NCBI RefSeq assembly: GCF_030272615.1
Contig: NC_081406.1
Coordinates: forward strand, 463,102,072 to 463,166,071
Length of the DNA: 64,000 nucleotides
Reading direction: 5' to 3'
From: Cryptomeria japonica
Lineage: Eukaryota; Streptophyta; Pinopsida; Cupressales; Cupressaceae
Position 1 is the first letter of the stretch. Each line of letters starts with the position of its first letter. Made by a program: the position numbers and the translations under genes. Below, in pieces: positions 34,795 through 46,213 of the stretch. The notes beneath the pieces are model-generated. The model ran no database searches, had not been told where the DNA came from, and was given only the letters and a program-made list of their open reading frames with translations.

Positions 34795-36447
34795 CACATC
34801 CTTCATCCATCTTTGCAATCACCCACTTATCATATCAATCCATGCAATTTATTGTGCATTGGAGAGAAACCACATTCAATCAAATGAGCATATCCAATCA
34901 AGTGGAGCACTTGGGTGTATTTCCACTTCATCATTTGCTCAATCCGAAGGAGAAGGTAATGGCAAGGTATAATGGTTTTGATTATATGTTTTGAGTAGTC
35001 CATTTGATTTACTAACCATTGTATACATTTATTTGGCTTTTCACCCTCTTAAGGATTGTGTGCATAGTTCTTTTGTTCATAATGAGTCCGATGTACCAAG
35101 GGTTTTAGTTCATGGAGAAAATTGTGAGGTGGACCTTATTGTGGGACTTATTATTGAAATAACATGAGATGATGGATTGTGTAGCATTAGTATGTGTAGT
35201 TTTTCCTAGTTCATAAGTGCTTGTGAGTGCTTGGGATAAGTTGGAGGAATGGGACCATCCATGGAGTGTCAATGTTAGTGGACTCCTCATCTACATCAGA
35301 GGGTCTCCTAAACTCTGTTTGAGTTGTTGGAGATACGCTTGATACTTTTCCATTGATCTCCTTATCATCTATCCCTAATAGATATTGAATAGAGACCCTA
35401 TTGTGACCTCATGATTGAGTATCATTCTTATCATGGATAGTGCATTTCTTACTCATATGCTATGTTGTAGTGTATATTCTCTATGTATGGTGTGAATGAT
35501 TAGCCTATTGTCTATTGTTGACTTGCTTAAGTGTTTGGTCCTTGTGACTATCTCCATGAGCATAACGGGTGGACCTAAGGTTACCTCATGGTCGGGTGGC
35601 ATTTCACATCACCATTGGGGACTAATGGACATGTTCGTGAGAACCTTGAAGAGCTTCTTCACCTTTCCAATTACTTGTTCTTCCTCTTTCTGTATTTTTG
35701 GTTGTATAAGTAAATATAATTTGATTTAATCATTGTAATAATTGGAAAACCATATATTAAAAACACTTTATATGGAGAACGATTTAATGTAAATATATTG
35801 ATATGATTACAGTAGGCTTTAGTGGAACGATGTTGAAACTAACTACCACACACGATTATGTATGCTTCTCACTTGTCTCTATATTAATATGTTATCATAG
35901 GAACACTTCAATTGGTGCATTAAAATGAACATAGACTATCTACTGTAGACTTCGAGATTGATTTAGTCATCTCCTAGTGTCATCTTGTGTTGACATCTAT
36001 TTGGGTTACATTGTAGGTAATGACATCTTGGAACCCTTAGAGGTATCTTTTCTTAAATTAGAGTGATTTAGATAGCATAGATGGGGTTAGTAAATATTTA
36101 GTCTTCCGCATTATGTAGTTGTTGATGAATTTTCATCTTATCTTGAGATGTGAGCTTAGTTTGTGTGTATGTACTCACTTAATTACTTTAAAAAAAAGAT
36201 GTGTTTCTAGTGTGTTTTATCTTGTCCTTTAGGGTTCCTTGGCGAGGCATTACATGGGGAGTATTTTTTGAAGATAATTTTTTTGAGAATAGGACAATGG
36301 AGAAATTAATAGGAATTGGTCTTTTCCATTGATGTCAAAGAGAGAGAAATCAACAAAATGGAATATTTTTGGACATATGTTATCATTGATGTCAAAATGA
36401 TGATTGTCTTTGAGATATATTGTTGGAAAATTGTTATGATTTGAGTA
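34795..36447. other. Unassigned DNA after the Athila-like insertion
   Basis: The first part should be the continuation of the sequence interrupted at 23830. No ORF, LTR end or primer site could be identified. Phrases such as TTGTGACCTCATGATTGAGTATC and ACCTCATGGTCGGGTGGCAT (35402 and 35582) recur loosely. Confidence 0.35.
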
Positions 36448-36791
36448 TTAAACTGTTGGCCCAGTTTGTCATTGCTTCAAAAGACCGATCTATCAACACT
36501 CGATACAAACTATAGAGATATGGATTGCACAGGAGGTAGTTAGTGCCTTGTCATGAATCTTGAGGGGAGTGTTGACCATTTTTCAAAATTTCCCCCCTCA
36601 ACATTACTCGAGGGGATTTGAACTCATGACCCAACACTCTGATACCATTTGTTGGCCCATTTTTCTGTTGTGTCAAAATATTGATCTCTCAATGCCCCAT
36701 ACAAACTATAGAGATATGGATCACATGAGAGGTCACTAGTCCCTTGTCACGAATCTTGAGGAGAGTGCTAACCATTTTTTCAACATTAAAC
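36448..36791 (-). mobile_element. TRIM (miniature LTR retrotransposon), 332 bp
   Basis: Two 135-136-bp direct repeats, 36454-36588 and 36650-36785, both start TGTTGGCCC; the right copy ends CAACA and the left CAAAA. Only 61 bp lie between them. On the minus strand those 61 bp start with TGGTATCAGAGT, the initiator-Met primer-binding site with one change from TGGTATCAGAGC (36636-36647), and end with a purine tract GAGGGGGGAAAT. TTAAAC flanks the whole unit at 36448-36453 and 36786-36791. This is the full anatomy of a terminal-repeat retrotransposon in miniature: it encodes nothing and must be mobilised in trans. The two LTRs differ at many sites, so the copy is old. Confidence 0.88.
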
Positions 36792-37976
36792 ATGCATGTT
36801 TCTTACTTTAGTGGCATCTAGAAGGTCGAAAAAAATATCTTACTGTCATGTCATGTTAGAGCATTTTGAGTTGCAATAGTACATTTAATTGATTCTAGGA
36901 TCAGTTGAGATATGTATATAATATCATCTATGTGCATCTACTCATGTTGAAGAAAGTGTTCGAGAAGTTTAATTTGGAGTGATTGAAGTATGTTACCTAG
37001 ATAGTGAGCCTAGTTTGGTAACTTGTATTTCATATTTTCTCATGCTTACGAGTTATCTCACATGGTTTAAATGGAGAGTATGTCTTTGCATGTTTTATCA
37101 TTGCGTAGATTTTCTATTGTTGTCATGAAATGAAACATAATTCTTATTTTATCATTTTTTTGTTGTGTTACTAGTTGACCTAGTTCATGTTTCGGAACGA
37201 TTTTAAAGCAATTTGATTCTTGTGTTGTTGAAGATTAAGGTTGGATTTTTTTGAGACTAGAGAGATCCTGAATAGTATTTGCAAGTTGTCTTCCCTTGTG
37301 TGGAATTGTGTATGAGCTTTTGGGGGCAAACTTATTACACATTAGATGAAGCCAACTTACAATGATATATTGCATGGGTGTTTGCCAAAGATTGTACATA
37401 AACAACCTTTGGGACAAGAATAAGCCACCTTGTGAAGTGTGTAGCACGTTTCTTTGCTTTGAGCAACATGTGAGATAATTGGAACTAGCCTACTACATGT
37501 TTGGTAAAGAAATTTTTGTGCATATGACCTAAAAAATATTTAGTATGTATTAGGTCGACTTACAAATGTAATTATAGATGTAACACATATAAATTGATTT
37601 CTAGTGTATAGTTGTAAGTGCAATTCTAAGGTGACAAGTTCATATAATGTGAATTCGAGAATGATGTGTGTATCATCTTGATGTATGTGTGAAGTTCAAA
37701 TGCAAGTTGAGTATTGATGTTGAAGGTCCTAAATTCATTTCATTCATATTGTTGAGATTGAAGTCCTAGTTTTTGAACTCTTCATCATATTTAGGCATAT
37801 GAGATTGGTGTCTCTAGTGGGTTCATTCTCACAAGTACATTAGGGTATTGGATTCTCCCATAGGTTGGTGCCTATTCAATCATTGCAAGTGATTAATTAT
37901 TTTGTATGGCTAGATTTGGGTAGTAGATCCAAACCACTATTCTCACAATAGTTTTTCCAATCTTGGGTTTCCACAT
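36792..37976. other. Unassigned AT-rich DNA, no gene
   Basis: A minus-strand open stretch of 70 codons (37235-37447) shows no recognisable motif. No repeat boundary is visible until the putative LTR start at 37977. Confidence 0.4.
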
Positions 37977-38652
37977 TGTAGCATCATAAAATTGCACCCT
38001 TGCAATTTTGACCGCATTTTAGGCCCCTTACCTTGGTGATATCATCTCCCACGCTTGATTGGGATCTATCTATGCCTCCAAAATGGAACTGGGCCTTATT
38101 TCCACACTTTACGACTTGTTTAGACCCTGTTTCGGGCCCTGAAAATGGGCATGACCATTGAGTGGCGCACCAATCCCCTTAGGATAGGGGCATGGTGCCC
38201 TTTTCCTCCCTCTTTGTGTGGCCCCAAAATGGTTCCATCTGCCCCTTGGACATAAATTATCTTTTAGGAATTAAATTCCCCCACTATGTCATCCTTTGGT
38301 GAAGGGATAATTAAACCTCCAAGGCAAGTATAAAAGGGGATCTAGTCCTCTCATTTGCATAACAGAAAATTGGGAAAACAAGCAGAAGGTCTCCATTACC
38401 ATCATCAAGTGTTCAAGTGTTCAAGCATCCATCAAGTCTTCTTCTTCATGTGTCTTCTTCATTCATCCATTGGAGTAACATTACAACATTCATTTGCAAG
38501 CATGTGTGTGTTAGGGTTTTTTAATGTTATATGCCATTTCATGCAACACTTGTGATTACATTCAAGAAGCAAACCAACCATCATCAATGAATTGTAGATC
38601 TACAAGGTATACATTTTCATTATTTGCAATTACTTTCTTTCAAGATCAATTC
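37977..38652 (+). repeat. Putative gypsy LTR, part 1 (outermost host of the nest)
   Basis: The sequence starts TGTAGCATCATAAAATTGCACCC, has a TATA box at 38329 and is interrupted at 38652 by Copia-B. Part 2 would be 53564-53632 (between Copia-B and Copia-C) and part 3 would start at 60334. The joined length of about 1.2 kb and a TG start fit an LTR, but no second copy is in the window, so this is an inference from structure. Confidence 0.5.
38329..38337 (+). promoter_or_regulatory. TATA box of the putative outer LTR
   Basis: TATAAAAGG lies about 350 bp into the putative LTR, in GC-richer context. This is a typical position for the LTR core promoter that drives element transcription. Confidence 0.5.
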
Positions 38653-38822
38653 TGTTAGACAGTTCAAATAACCGGAAGACAACTAAGAGGGGGGAGTAAA
38701 TTGGTTATCATAGATTACCAAAACATTTAGGAATTAAAACTTTAATACTAGAACCCAAAACATTAATATCAGAATGCTTAAGCCAAATACTGGAATATCA
38801 ATTAAACCAATTAATCTTAAAC
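38653..38822 (-). repeat. Copia-B left (3') LTR, first piece
   Basis: 170 bp matching the beginning of the right LTR at 52348 (TGTTAGA-AGTTCAAATAAC-type start, then a G run and ACCCAAAACATTAATA). It is cut at 38822 by a solo LTR and continues at 46423. Confidence 0.9.
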
Positions 38823-40200
38823 TATTGGCAATTGATACTCTATTGGTTGGTTTCACTACGTTGTCATTGATGGCAACATGATTTTGTGTTTCAGCTTTAT
38901 ATGGTGTACCAACAAGCACTTCATAGATTCTACACCGGCATCGACACGACATAAGATTTCTTTGGTCATCGGAAATGTATACCGACATGGTATAGTAAAG
39001 GTTATCGGTATTGGAGGATGACACATCTTTGATCTGGCATTGGCAATTTGTTTTACTATTTATACATTTATATTATCTGGCTGACATGTAATCTGATATT
39101 GTATATATCTTTGTAAGTCGACATAAGGAATACACGTTGTATAGGGTATATAGGTCAGTTTGATAGATCATTTTGTGTGTGATTTAGAATGGATATGATA
39201 ATGTAATATGATGTGAAATCATTCAAAGAGATTATGTATTTAAGGAATTTATTGTAAGGGTTATTCTGGTAAAGGGGTTTAGGGTTTCAACTAGAATAGA
39301 CAGAGCTTAAACCGAAACTAGATTCTGGCATAGAAGATGCTATCTTAGCAGTTCACACTTCTCTAGATTATTGTCTGGTATTCTATGTAGTCAGTAAGGC
39401 TCCTATTGTGATTGAGCAATGTGCTCTAGGCTGTAAGTCTTCCTGCAAGTGCAGGCTCCTCATATATTATAATATCTCTTCATATGGCCAGTGGATTGAT
39501 ATTGTGGGTCAGAAATCCCACCATGGTTTTTGTTGGTGTAAATAATTATTCATCTTGGATATTATTACACCTTACTTAAGTTTACTTAGGAAATGCATTT
39601 CATAGTAGTTTGGGTATGAGACACTTGGGTGTTTGTGACACATTGGGATAGTGGGTGTAGGATAATTTCCACCTTTTGTGGTCTTAACTTGTTGTTACAT
39701 TCCACCTTCTATGGGTGATCCACCTCATGTGGAATATTATATTGTTTCTCCTACCTACCCACACCTATTTCCTACCTACCTTTGTTTCTTATTGAGCCAC
39801 ATGTCATGTTTGTATGCTCACATATCCATATAGCCTTGCCTATATAAGCAGGCTCATATTCATTGTATGTAATGCTTGATGATCCAATTGATCAGTGTAG
39901 TCACATAAATCTGTCCACTTAATTAAATGAATATTTAATATTTATTTGATTATTTAACCATCAATTAATAATTAATTAAATTAATATATTTATTTAATTC
40001 ATCTTAACCCTCTTCTCCTATTAATTAAATAAATTATTCAATTTATTTGATTTAATTCACTTAACAAATTCAAACCATTAATTAAATAAATAAATCATAT
40101 TTATTTAATTAAATATTCTCTCACATTTAAATAAATTAATATTTATTTAAATCTCCCAAAATCCCACCTCTCACATTTAAATAAATTAACATTTATTTAA

Positions 40201-40437
40201 ATCACCTTTATCCTCCACCCACTTGTATTTTCCTACAAATGCAAGTTGCACAACTATTTTAAATAAATCATTTATTTAAATCACCTTTATCCTCCACCCA
40301 CTTGTATTTTCCTACAAATGCAAGTTGCACAACTATTTTAAATAAATCATTTATTTAAATCACCTTTATCCTCCACCCACTTGCATTTTCCTACAAATGC
40401 AAGTTGCACAACTATTTTAAATAAAAAAATTATTTAT
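40201..40437. repeat. 79-bp tandem repeat, three copies
   Basis: Units begin at 40201, 40280 and 40359 with ATCACCTTTATCC and are nearly identical, differing by single bases such as TTGTATT/TTGCATT. Each unit contains the palindromic word AAATAAATCATTTATTTA. The array is within the 1.8-kb solo LTR. Confidence 0.92.
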
Positions 40438-40469
40438 TTAAAATCCTATTTATCCTCACCCACTTGAAA

Positions 40470-40652
40470 CCTTTAATGGTTTCCCTTAAAGTCTTCAAAC
40501 TTAATGGCTTCCTTCTAGAGTCTTCTCAAACCTTTAATGGTTTCCCTTAAAGTCTTCAAACTTAATGGCTTCCTTCTAGAGTCTTCTTAAGCCTTTAATG
40601 GTTTCCCTCAAAATCTTCAAGCATTTAATGCTTTATCTTCTTTTTCTCATGT
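40470..40652. repeat. 61-bp tandem repeat, three copies
   Basis: Units start at 40470, 40531 and 40592 with CCTTTAATGGTTTCCC. The first two are nearly identical and the third is more diverged. The array lies directly after the 79-bp array in the same solo LTR. Confidence 0.9.
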
Positions 40653-41257
40653 AAATAAATTAATATTTATTTAAATATTTATCCAAATGCAACTTACACC
40701 ATTTAATTGAAATAAATGATTTTATTTTAATTGAAAATACCAAAATTCTTCCCACTTGCATTTTCCTACAAAATCCACTTGCATGCCTAAACCCCTTCTA
40801 GATTCTTCTAAACCCTTCCTAATTAACCTAATCCATCCCCTAAATATTGTCACATTCCTAAGCAAATTGGAGTCACTTCTCAAAGACTCCAAAGTCTTTG
40901 AAAAGCAGTTAATGCTCTGTGTGTTCAACAAATTAACCTCTAAAGTCTTCCAAACCACTTATGGCTCTTACATGACCATTAATGGTTAATTCCACTTGCA
41001 CCCATGGTTATGGACTTTGACCCCTAGCTTAACCCTCATGTAACCCATGTGTCTCTTCAAAGCATTTATTTCTTTGACTAGGGTAACCATCATGTCCCCT
41101 CAAGCATTTAATGCTCCTTATCTCTCCTCTCAAGCCTCCTCATGGTGACACTTGTCAACATGGGATTGGGTTGAAAGTCTCACATGGATTGAATATTTTT
41201 CAATCCTAACCCTTGTTAAGATTGCTCAATCTTAACCCTTCATTTCCCCATTTCTTC

Positions 41258-41266
41258 TATAAATAG
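41258..41266 (+). promoter_or_regulatory. TATA box in the 1.8-kb solo LTR
   Basis: TATAAATAG is followed by the A/G-rich AGTAAAGAAGGAAGC stretch that resembles an LTR transcription start region. The promoter role is inferred from position. Confidence 0.5.
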
Positions 41267-41793
41267 AACCCTTCTCCTCAAGTAAAGAAGGAAGCATTAG
41301 AGTATTGTTGTTATACTAGCATTAGCATAGAGCTTTTTCATAGCATCACTATCTACACTTGCATAGAATTTGTTTATCATATTCAACCATCTTGAATCTC
41401 CATATGGCATCCATGGCTAGTGCTAAAAGTTGAGAGCTACACTCATTTGGGACTTGGAGAGGGGAGAAACAATGGAGAAGGAGCTAAGAGCATGCTAAGA
41501 GGCATTTGGAGATGCTTTATTAACTTTGTTTCACTTGTTAGACATATTAGCATGATCTTAGTATCTCTTTTGATATGCCTACTTAGGTTAATCTTTGGTT
41601 AAATAACACTAACTTGATCTTGTTTCTTGTTGTTTTTGTGTGTTAAACTACCACAGGTTTTTGTCTAACCTTGTCCATTTTGTAGAGCATCAATCAATAT
41701 TTCCATCTTGATAGAATACAGTTTATTTCTATCATCTATTTTGTCTCTCTATTGTATTTTTCACTAAGCCCTTGATCTTGGCAAAATATCACA

Positions 41794-41805
41794 TGGTATC
41801 GGAGC
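41794..41805 (+). other. Copia-A primer-binding site
   Basis: TGGTATCGGAGC directly follows the left LTR. It matches the copia initiator-Met site TGGTATCAGAGC with one change. Confidence 0.9.
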
Positions 41806-43213
41806 CTATAGGGCTTCATTGATTAGTCTTTTGGAGACATTGTGGAGGCTTCAATTTTTGGATTTGGGGATCTTCATTTTTTGGGGGCATCATACAACGA
41901 TTTGGACATCACGGTTGAGTCTGGGAGGCAGTTTCCATAAATTTTGACTATAAAGTTGACTATATTTGGTGAGAAATTTTTTTTCCCTATTTTGGCTATA
42001 GTCGTACGGATTTCAAAATTTAAAAAAAAAAAAAAAAATTTCTCCAAAATGTTTTTTCATTTCCGCAAGAAAAATTTGGAAAATTTTTGAAAAAAGGGTG
42101 TAAAAGATTTTTTGAAAAAAATTTAAAAAAATCTTTTGGCGGGTTTGCACACCCCCCCCCTCATGATCTTCGTACCACAGGGTTTTTCTACAGCTTTGTG
42201 CCCCCACCATCTGTACTGCCACTGCCACCGTACCGTTCGTGCTCCTCCGATGGTCGTATCTCCTCCCAGTCCTAGCAGTCCCCACAACCCTTCAGGCTTC
42301 TGCTCTAGCCCCAATGACCAGTGGCTCCCCTATCGGTGACCTCACCTTCCCTGGTGGCCCTTTGTTCTAGTGTCGTTGCTCCGACCCACCCCCGACACCG
42401 CTTGCCGACAGACAATAGCCACCGTCCGCCTGCCCCTCGGTCCTGCCACCAACAGACCATCCATCGGCCCCCCAACCACTGCCACCTCAGCAGTTGAGCC
42501 CCTTTGCCATGTGGACTAGACACACACCCTACCACGTAAGCGTATGATCAACCTAGTCAATAGATTTGCCACATCATCATGTATGACCCATTCAACGCTC
42601 GCCACGACATATATTCCGTACAGTACACTCATCAACATAGCCATGGAGGTGAATTTTTTTTGATGGTAAGATAGGCGTCAAATTTAAGCTTGTCATTTGC
42701 TGACATTAGCATTATTTTGAAATTTTTTAACCCCCTCTCATTGAGCTTTTTAGTTTTGCAGTTCAACTTTGGAAGGCCATATCTTGCTCATTTTTTATCC
42801 TTTTTTGGTGCAATTTTTTTTGAAATGGGCTAAAATTTTGTGCTCGGCTTAGTAGTGGAAGAATTTTCTAATTTTCATGGATGGATTTTTCCGAAATTGC
42901 AGATCTTCATGACTCTACCTATCTAATCCTCGATTTTGCAACTTCAGAGGCTTCATTTGGGGTCATACAACCTCCTTTTTAGGTGCCACTTTTTTTAAAG
43001 GTGCATAATTTTTTGTCTATTTTCATAATCTTCCATTTGTTTATAGTTATTTTGAGTAGAAATTGTACTTTCAGTATTTTGTCATTTTTGACCTATTTAG
43101 TACTTGTATTTCACATGGATCTCAGTTTAGATCACTAGCAGTACTTGTTTAAGTCTCTTAGATCTCATTTCGAGAAGTTGTAAATTAAAATCAGAAGTCC
43201 ACTTTTCCTTATT
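41806..43213 (+). other. Copia-A leader with a GC-rich island
   Basis: No long coding frame in the leader. Between about 42160 and 42540 the DNA is clearly GC- and CpG-richer than anything nearby, with Pro-codon-like CC-rich words on the plus strand. Flanks have long A and T runs (A17 at 42022, T runs at 42050-42130). Confidence 0.6.
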
Positions 43214-44690
43214 TTGCACATGGCCCATTGTATATGCACTAAGTATAAAGTGCCAAATCACCATTTTTTTTTTTCGAGGGGGGGGGGTTCTTGTGTGATT
43301 GTGCCTCTCTCTATATTGTGTTTTTTTCATTTTGGTGCTACGGGTTCTCCTAAATTTCCACTTTTAACTCCTCATAATTATGTATCATGGAAGATTAAGG
43401 CATGGAGTAAACTAATGGAAAAAGGACTCATTCATTATGTAAATGGAACTATTACAACACCACCTAATCCTAATGCTCAAATTGAATGGCTTACTAAGAA
43501 TGCTATGACACTTGGCACTCTTAGAAAGTATGTATCAGATGACATCATTTTTCACAATGATAAGTGTACCACAAGTAAAGAGGCTTGGAATATTTTTCAG
43601 AAATTATATGGTCAAGTTGATGAGATTAAGGGCTACAAGTTTGATAGTGAACTCACAACTTTGGATCCCAAGGATTTTGATAAAATCCAAGATTATGTCA
43701 CAAAAGCAAATGAGCTAAGAGAAAAGCAAAGGATTGTGGAATTGACAAAAAGGATGCTCAATTGGTTTATAACTTGTTGGACAAGCTTCCTTCAGAGTAT
43801 GTAGCCTTTGTATCTAGCTTCCACACCCATAGGTTAGCTCAAGGTTCCTCATACACTTCTCCCTCATTTGATTCATTCACAAAGATGTTGATACTTGAGA
43901 AATCTAAGTTGACTAAGATGGGGATTCTCAAATCTTCAAAGTCACAAGCTTTGCTGGCTAACAAAGGGAATCAAAGCAATCAAGGAAAAGGCAAGAATCA
44001 AAAGCAACCTAAGTCAAAACCACATCAAGATGGAGCACATTCTTCCTCTCCATAACAAGGTGATTCACCATTCTCACCTAAGAGGAAATCATATAAGGAC
44101 AATCTTTTTTGTGGATATTGCAAGAAGTCAGGACATGATGAACATCATTGTTATAAGAAGGATATTGATGAGTTGAAGAATCTTCTTGAGAAGAAAAAAA
44201 TCAACCTACCTTCCAGAATGTCTATGTCGGCTTCTTCTTCCAAGGATAAGGATAAAGGAAAGGATCACTCTTTTGGGATAGATAAAGGAAAGGGACAAGC
44301 TCTTTGTGCTACTACAAGTCATGATTTAGGGAGATGGTTTCTAGATTCAGGTTCTTCTCATCATATGGCATCTTCACAATCTATGTTTTCTACATTTGAG
44401 CATTGCCACATGCTGCAGATTTTTATAGGCAATCATACATACATGGATGTGATTGGGAAAGAATCTATTACCATTGGGTATAACTCCAATGATGTGTTGT
44501 GTGTACCCCACTTGACAAACAATCTTATTTCAATCTATCAGATCACACATGGGGCAACTAGGAAAACTGTGGAGTTCACACCTAATTCAATTATCATTAG
44601 AGACTTGGAGAGTGGAGCCATCATTGCGACTAGGGTAATTGATCATGCATCTTGGTTGTACTCATTTTCACATTTTGGTCCTATTGATGA
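43214..44690 (+). pseudogene. Copia-A gag and protease
   Basis: Frame 43214-43804 carries the copia gag domain (YVSWKIKAWSKLMEKG at about 43381, WNIFQKLYG at about 43590). A one-base shift near 43730 moves the frame to 43762-44055, where LVYNLLDKLPSEY continues the domain. A TAA at 44053 follows, and in the same frame comes the intact zinc knuckle CGYCKKSGHDEHHC (44111-44152), then the protease active site WFLDSGSSHHM (about 44336-44368) and ISIYQITHG. The frame continues as GHLNLGIL near 44735, the start of the pre-integrase domain, and loses similarity there. Gag builds particles and the protease would process them. One frameshift and one stop make the copy defective. Confidence 0.85.
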
Positions 44691-45528
44691 GGTTGATTCT
44701 TCCTATGTTGATGATTTAGATTTTGAGGAGAACATTGGGCACTTGAACTTGGGGATTCTCACATGTGACCCCGTTCTTGAGCCTTTCCTTTCATCTCCTT
44801 CTATTGATATCACACCACCTATTGCACCTGGTGATGCAGCTAGTGCGAGAATTTTGCCTTCTTGTGATTCAGTGCAACAATATATTCCATGTCTTCCAGC
44901 TTCAGTTGATTGGGATGCCTACTTGACAGACATTGAAGGTTTGTTTGTAGAGTCCTACATTGCAGATTTGGGAGACATCGTTGATGACATTCATCTTCTC
45001 TTTGATGAAGATGATCCTTCTTTGATTGTTGCGAGGGATCACTTTGACCCTCTTTTTCATTCTCTACATGTTCAATCTTTAGAGGTTGACATGATTGTGG
45101 ATACTTTTGTCCAATAGTTGGAGGAGACATGCGATTCTTTGGATATTGTTCTACATTCTTCTCCACTAGATCTTGGAGTGCCTTTTTCAGCAGTGTGGTG
45201 CAGTTTACCACCTTTGGAGGGGGTAACTTTCAACATTGACATGGGGAAACTTAAACAATTTTTAGATATTCCTTTCATCATGAGTATTTTTCATACATCT
45301 TCCTTTCATGATTGGGGAGACTTCATGGATACACCTTTGGTTTTGTTTCTTCCTAAGGGGAGGAACGTGGTTCGATGTTCATGGAACATTTTCTTCATTA
45401 ATCATCAAGCTTCTATCATTGGTGCAGATTCCACATTGAGTTGGGGATTCCCAGTCTCTCTTCTTCTTCTCTCATATGGGGGGGACTTTTTCCTCACATG
45501 GGGTTTTGTCCTTCACATACTTCTATGA
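44691..45528 (+). pseudogene. Acidic open frame replacing pol in Copia-A
   Basis: After the pre-integrase remnant the same frame stays open to 45528 with a single TAG at 45115, about 275 codons. It is rich in Asp, Ser, Leu and Ile (for example DIVDDIHLLFDEDDPS near residue 90 of this segment) and has no integrase or polymerase motif. Long openness over 0.8 kb with one stop is more than chance would give in this AT-rich DNA. It may be a captured sequence, a repurposed linker or a highly diverged part of pol. I do not recognise the family. Confidence 0.5.
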
Positions 45529-45740
45529 GAGTTCTTTGTATGTAGTTTTCATCTCTCTTTTGTGGGAGGGTATTTTTCCCATTGGGTTTTCTCTCTTTCC
45601 TTGCTTTGTGAGAGATTTCATTGCATTGGTTTGCATGCATTTGCATTTGTACAATGGTACCTAACATGGCCTAGTAGTTGAGAGCCATCTTGTATTTCTT
45701 AGTTGCATTGTAGACTTAAGTGCATTCCCCTAAGTTGCAC
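45529..45740 (+). other. Copia-A 3' untranslated region
   Basis: Short T-rich segment between the acidic frame and the purine tract, with no sustained frame. Confidence 0.6.
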
Positions 45741-45751
45741 TTAAGGGGGGG
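45741..45751 (+). other. Copia-A polypurine tract
   Basis: TTAAGGGGGGG directly precedes the right LTR start at 45752. Confidence 0.85.
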
Positions 45752-46213
45752 TGTTGGTGTAAATAATTATTTATCTTGGATATTATTACACCTTACTTAA
45801 GTTTAGTTAGGAAATTTATTTCATAGTAGTTTGGGTATGAGACACTTGGGTGTTTGTACCACATTGGGATAGTGTGTGTAGGAGAATTTCCACCTTTTGT
45901 GGTCTTATCTTGTTTTTACATTCCACCTTCGGTTGGTGATCCACCTCATGTGGAATATTATATTGTTTCTCCTACTTTCCCACATTTATTTCCTACCTAT
46001 CCTTGTTTCTTATTCAGCCACATGTCATGTTTGTGTGCTCACATATCCATATAGCCTTGCCTATATAAGCAGGCTCATATTCATTGTATGTAATGGTTGA
46101 TGATCAAGTTGATCAGTATTTTCATCTTGATAGAATACAGTTTATTTCTATCATCTATTTTTTTCTCTCTATTGTATTTTTCATTGAGCCCTTAATCTTG
46201 GCAAAATCTTATA
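45752..46213 (+). repeat. Copia-A right (3') LTR
   Basis: 462 bp from TGTTGGTGTAA to a mutated TA end. It is the empty-site reference proving the solo-LTR insertion in the left LTR. TATATAAGC at 46062 is the likely TATA box. Confidence 0.92.

Larger units (their letters stand above)
39891..41697 (+). mobile_element. Solo LTR of about 1.8 kb inside Copia-A's left LTR
   Basis: The insert 39896-41692 starts TGTAGTCACATAAATC and ends TAGAGCATCA. ATCAG precedes it (39891-39895) and ATCAA follows (41693-41697); the uninterrupted right LTR has ATCAG at the same place, so the right copy has one transition. It contains an AT-rich half with tandem repeats, a TATAAATAG box at 41258 and downstream LTR-like sequence, but no primer site or internal region. 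TG..CA ends and a 5-bp duplication fit a solo LTR, probably gypsy-like. The empty-site comparison with the other LTR makes this insertion secure even though the family is unknown. Confidence 0.88.
39531..41793 (+). repeat. Copia-A left (5') LTR, enlarged by an inserted solo LTR
   Basis: The LTR matches 45752-46213 before 39895 and after 41693. It has a TATATAAGC promoter-like word at 39841, as does the right LTR at 46062. It ends CACA directly before the primer-binding site. Roughly 5-6 percent of compared sites differ from the right LTR by eye. Confidence 0.9.

Noticed and set aside
40201-40652. Regularly spaced repeats that could suggest a CRISPR array
   Set aside because: The units are directly adjacent with no unique spacers, in a plant LTR; they are ordinary tandem repeats.
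44691-45528. The Copia-A acidic frame as a diverged integrase or polymerase
   Set aside because: None of the DDE integrase, polymerase V-D-D or RNase H blocks, which are readable even in the badly decayed neighbouring copias, can be found here.
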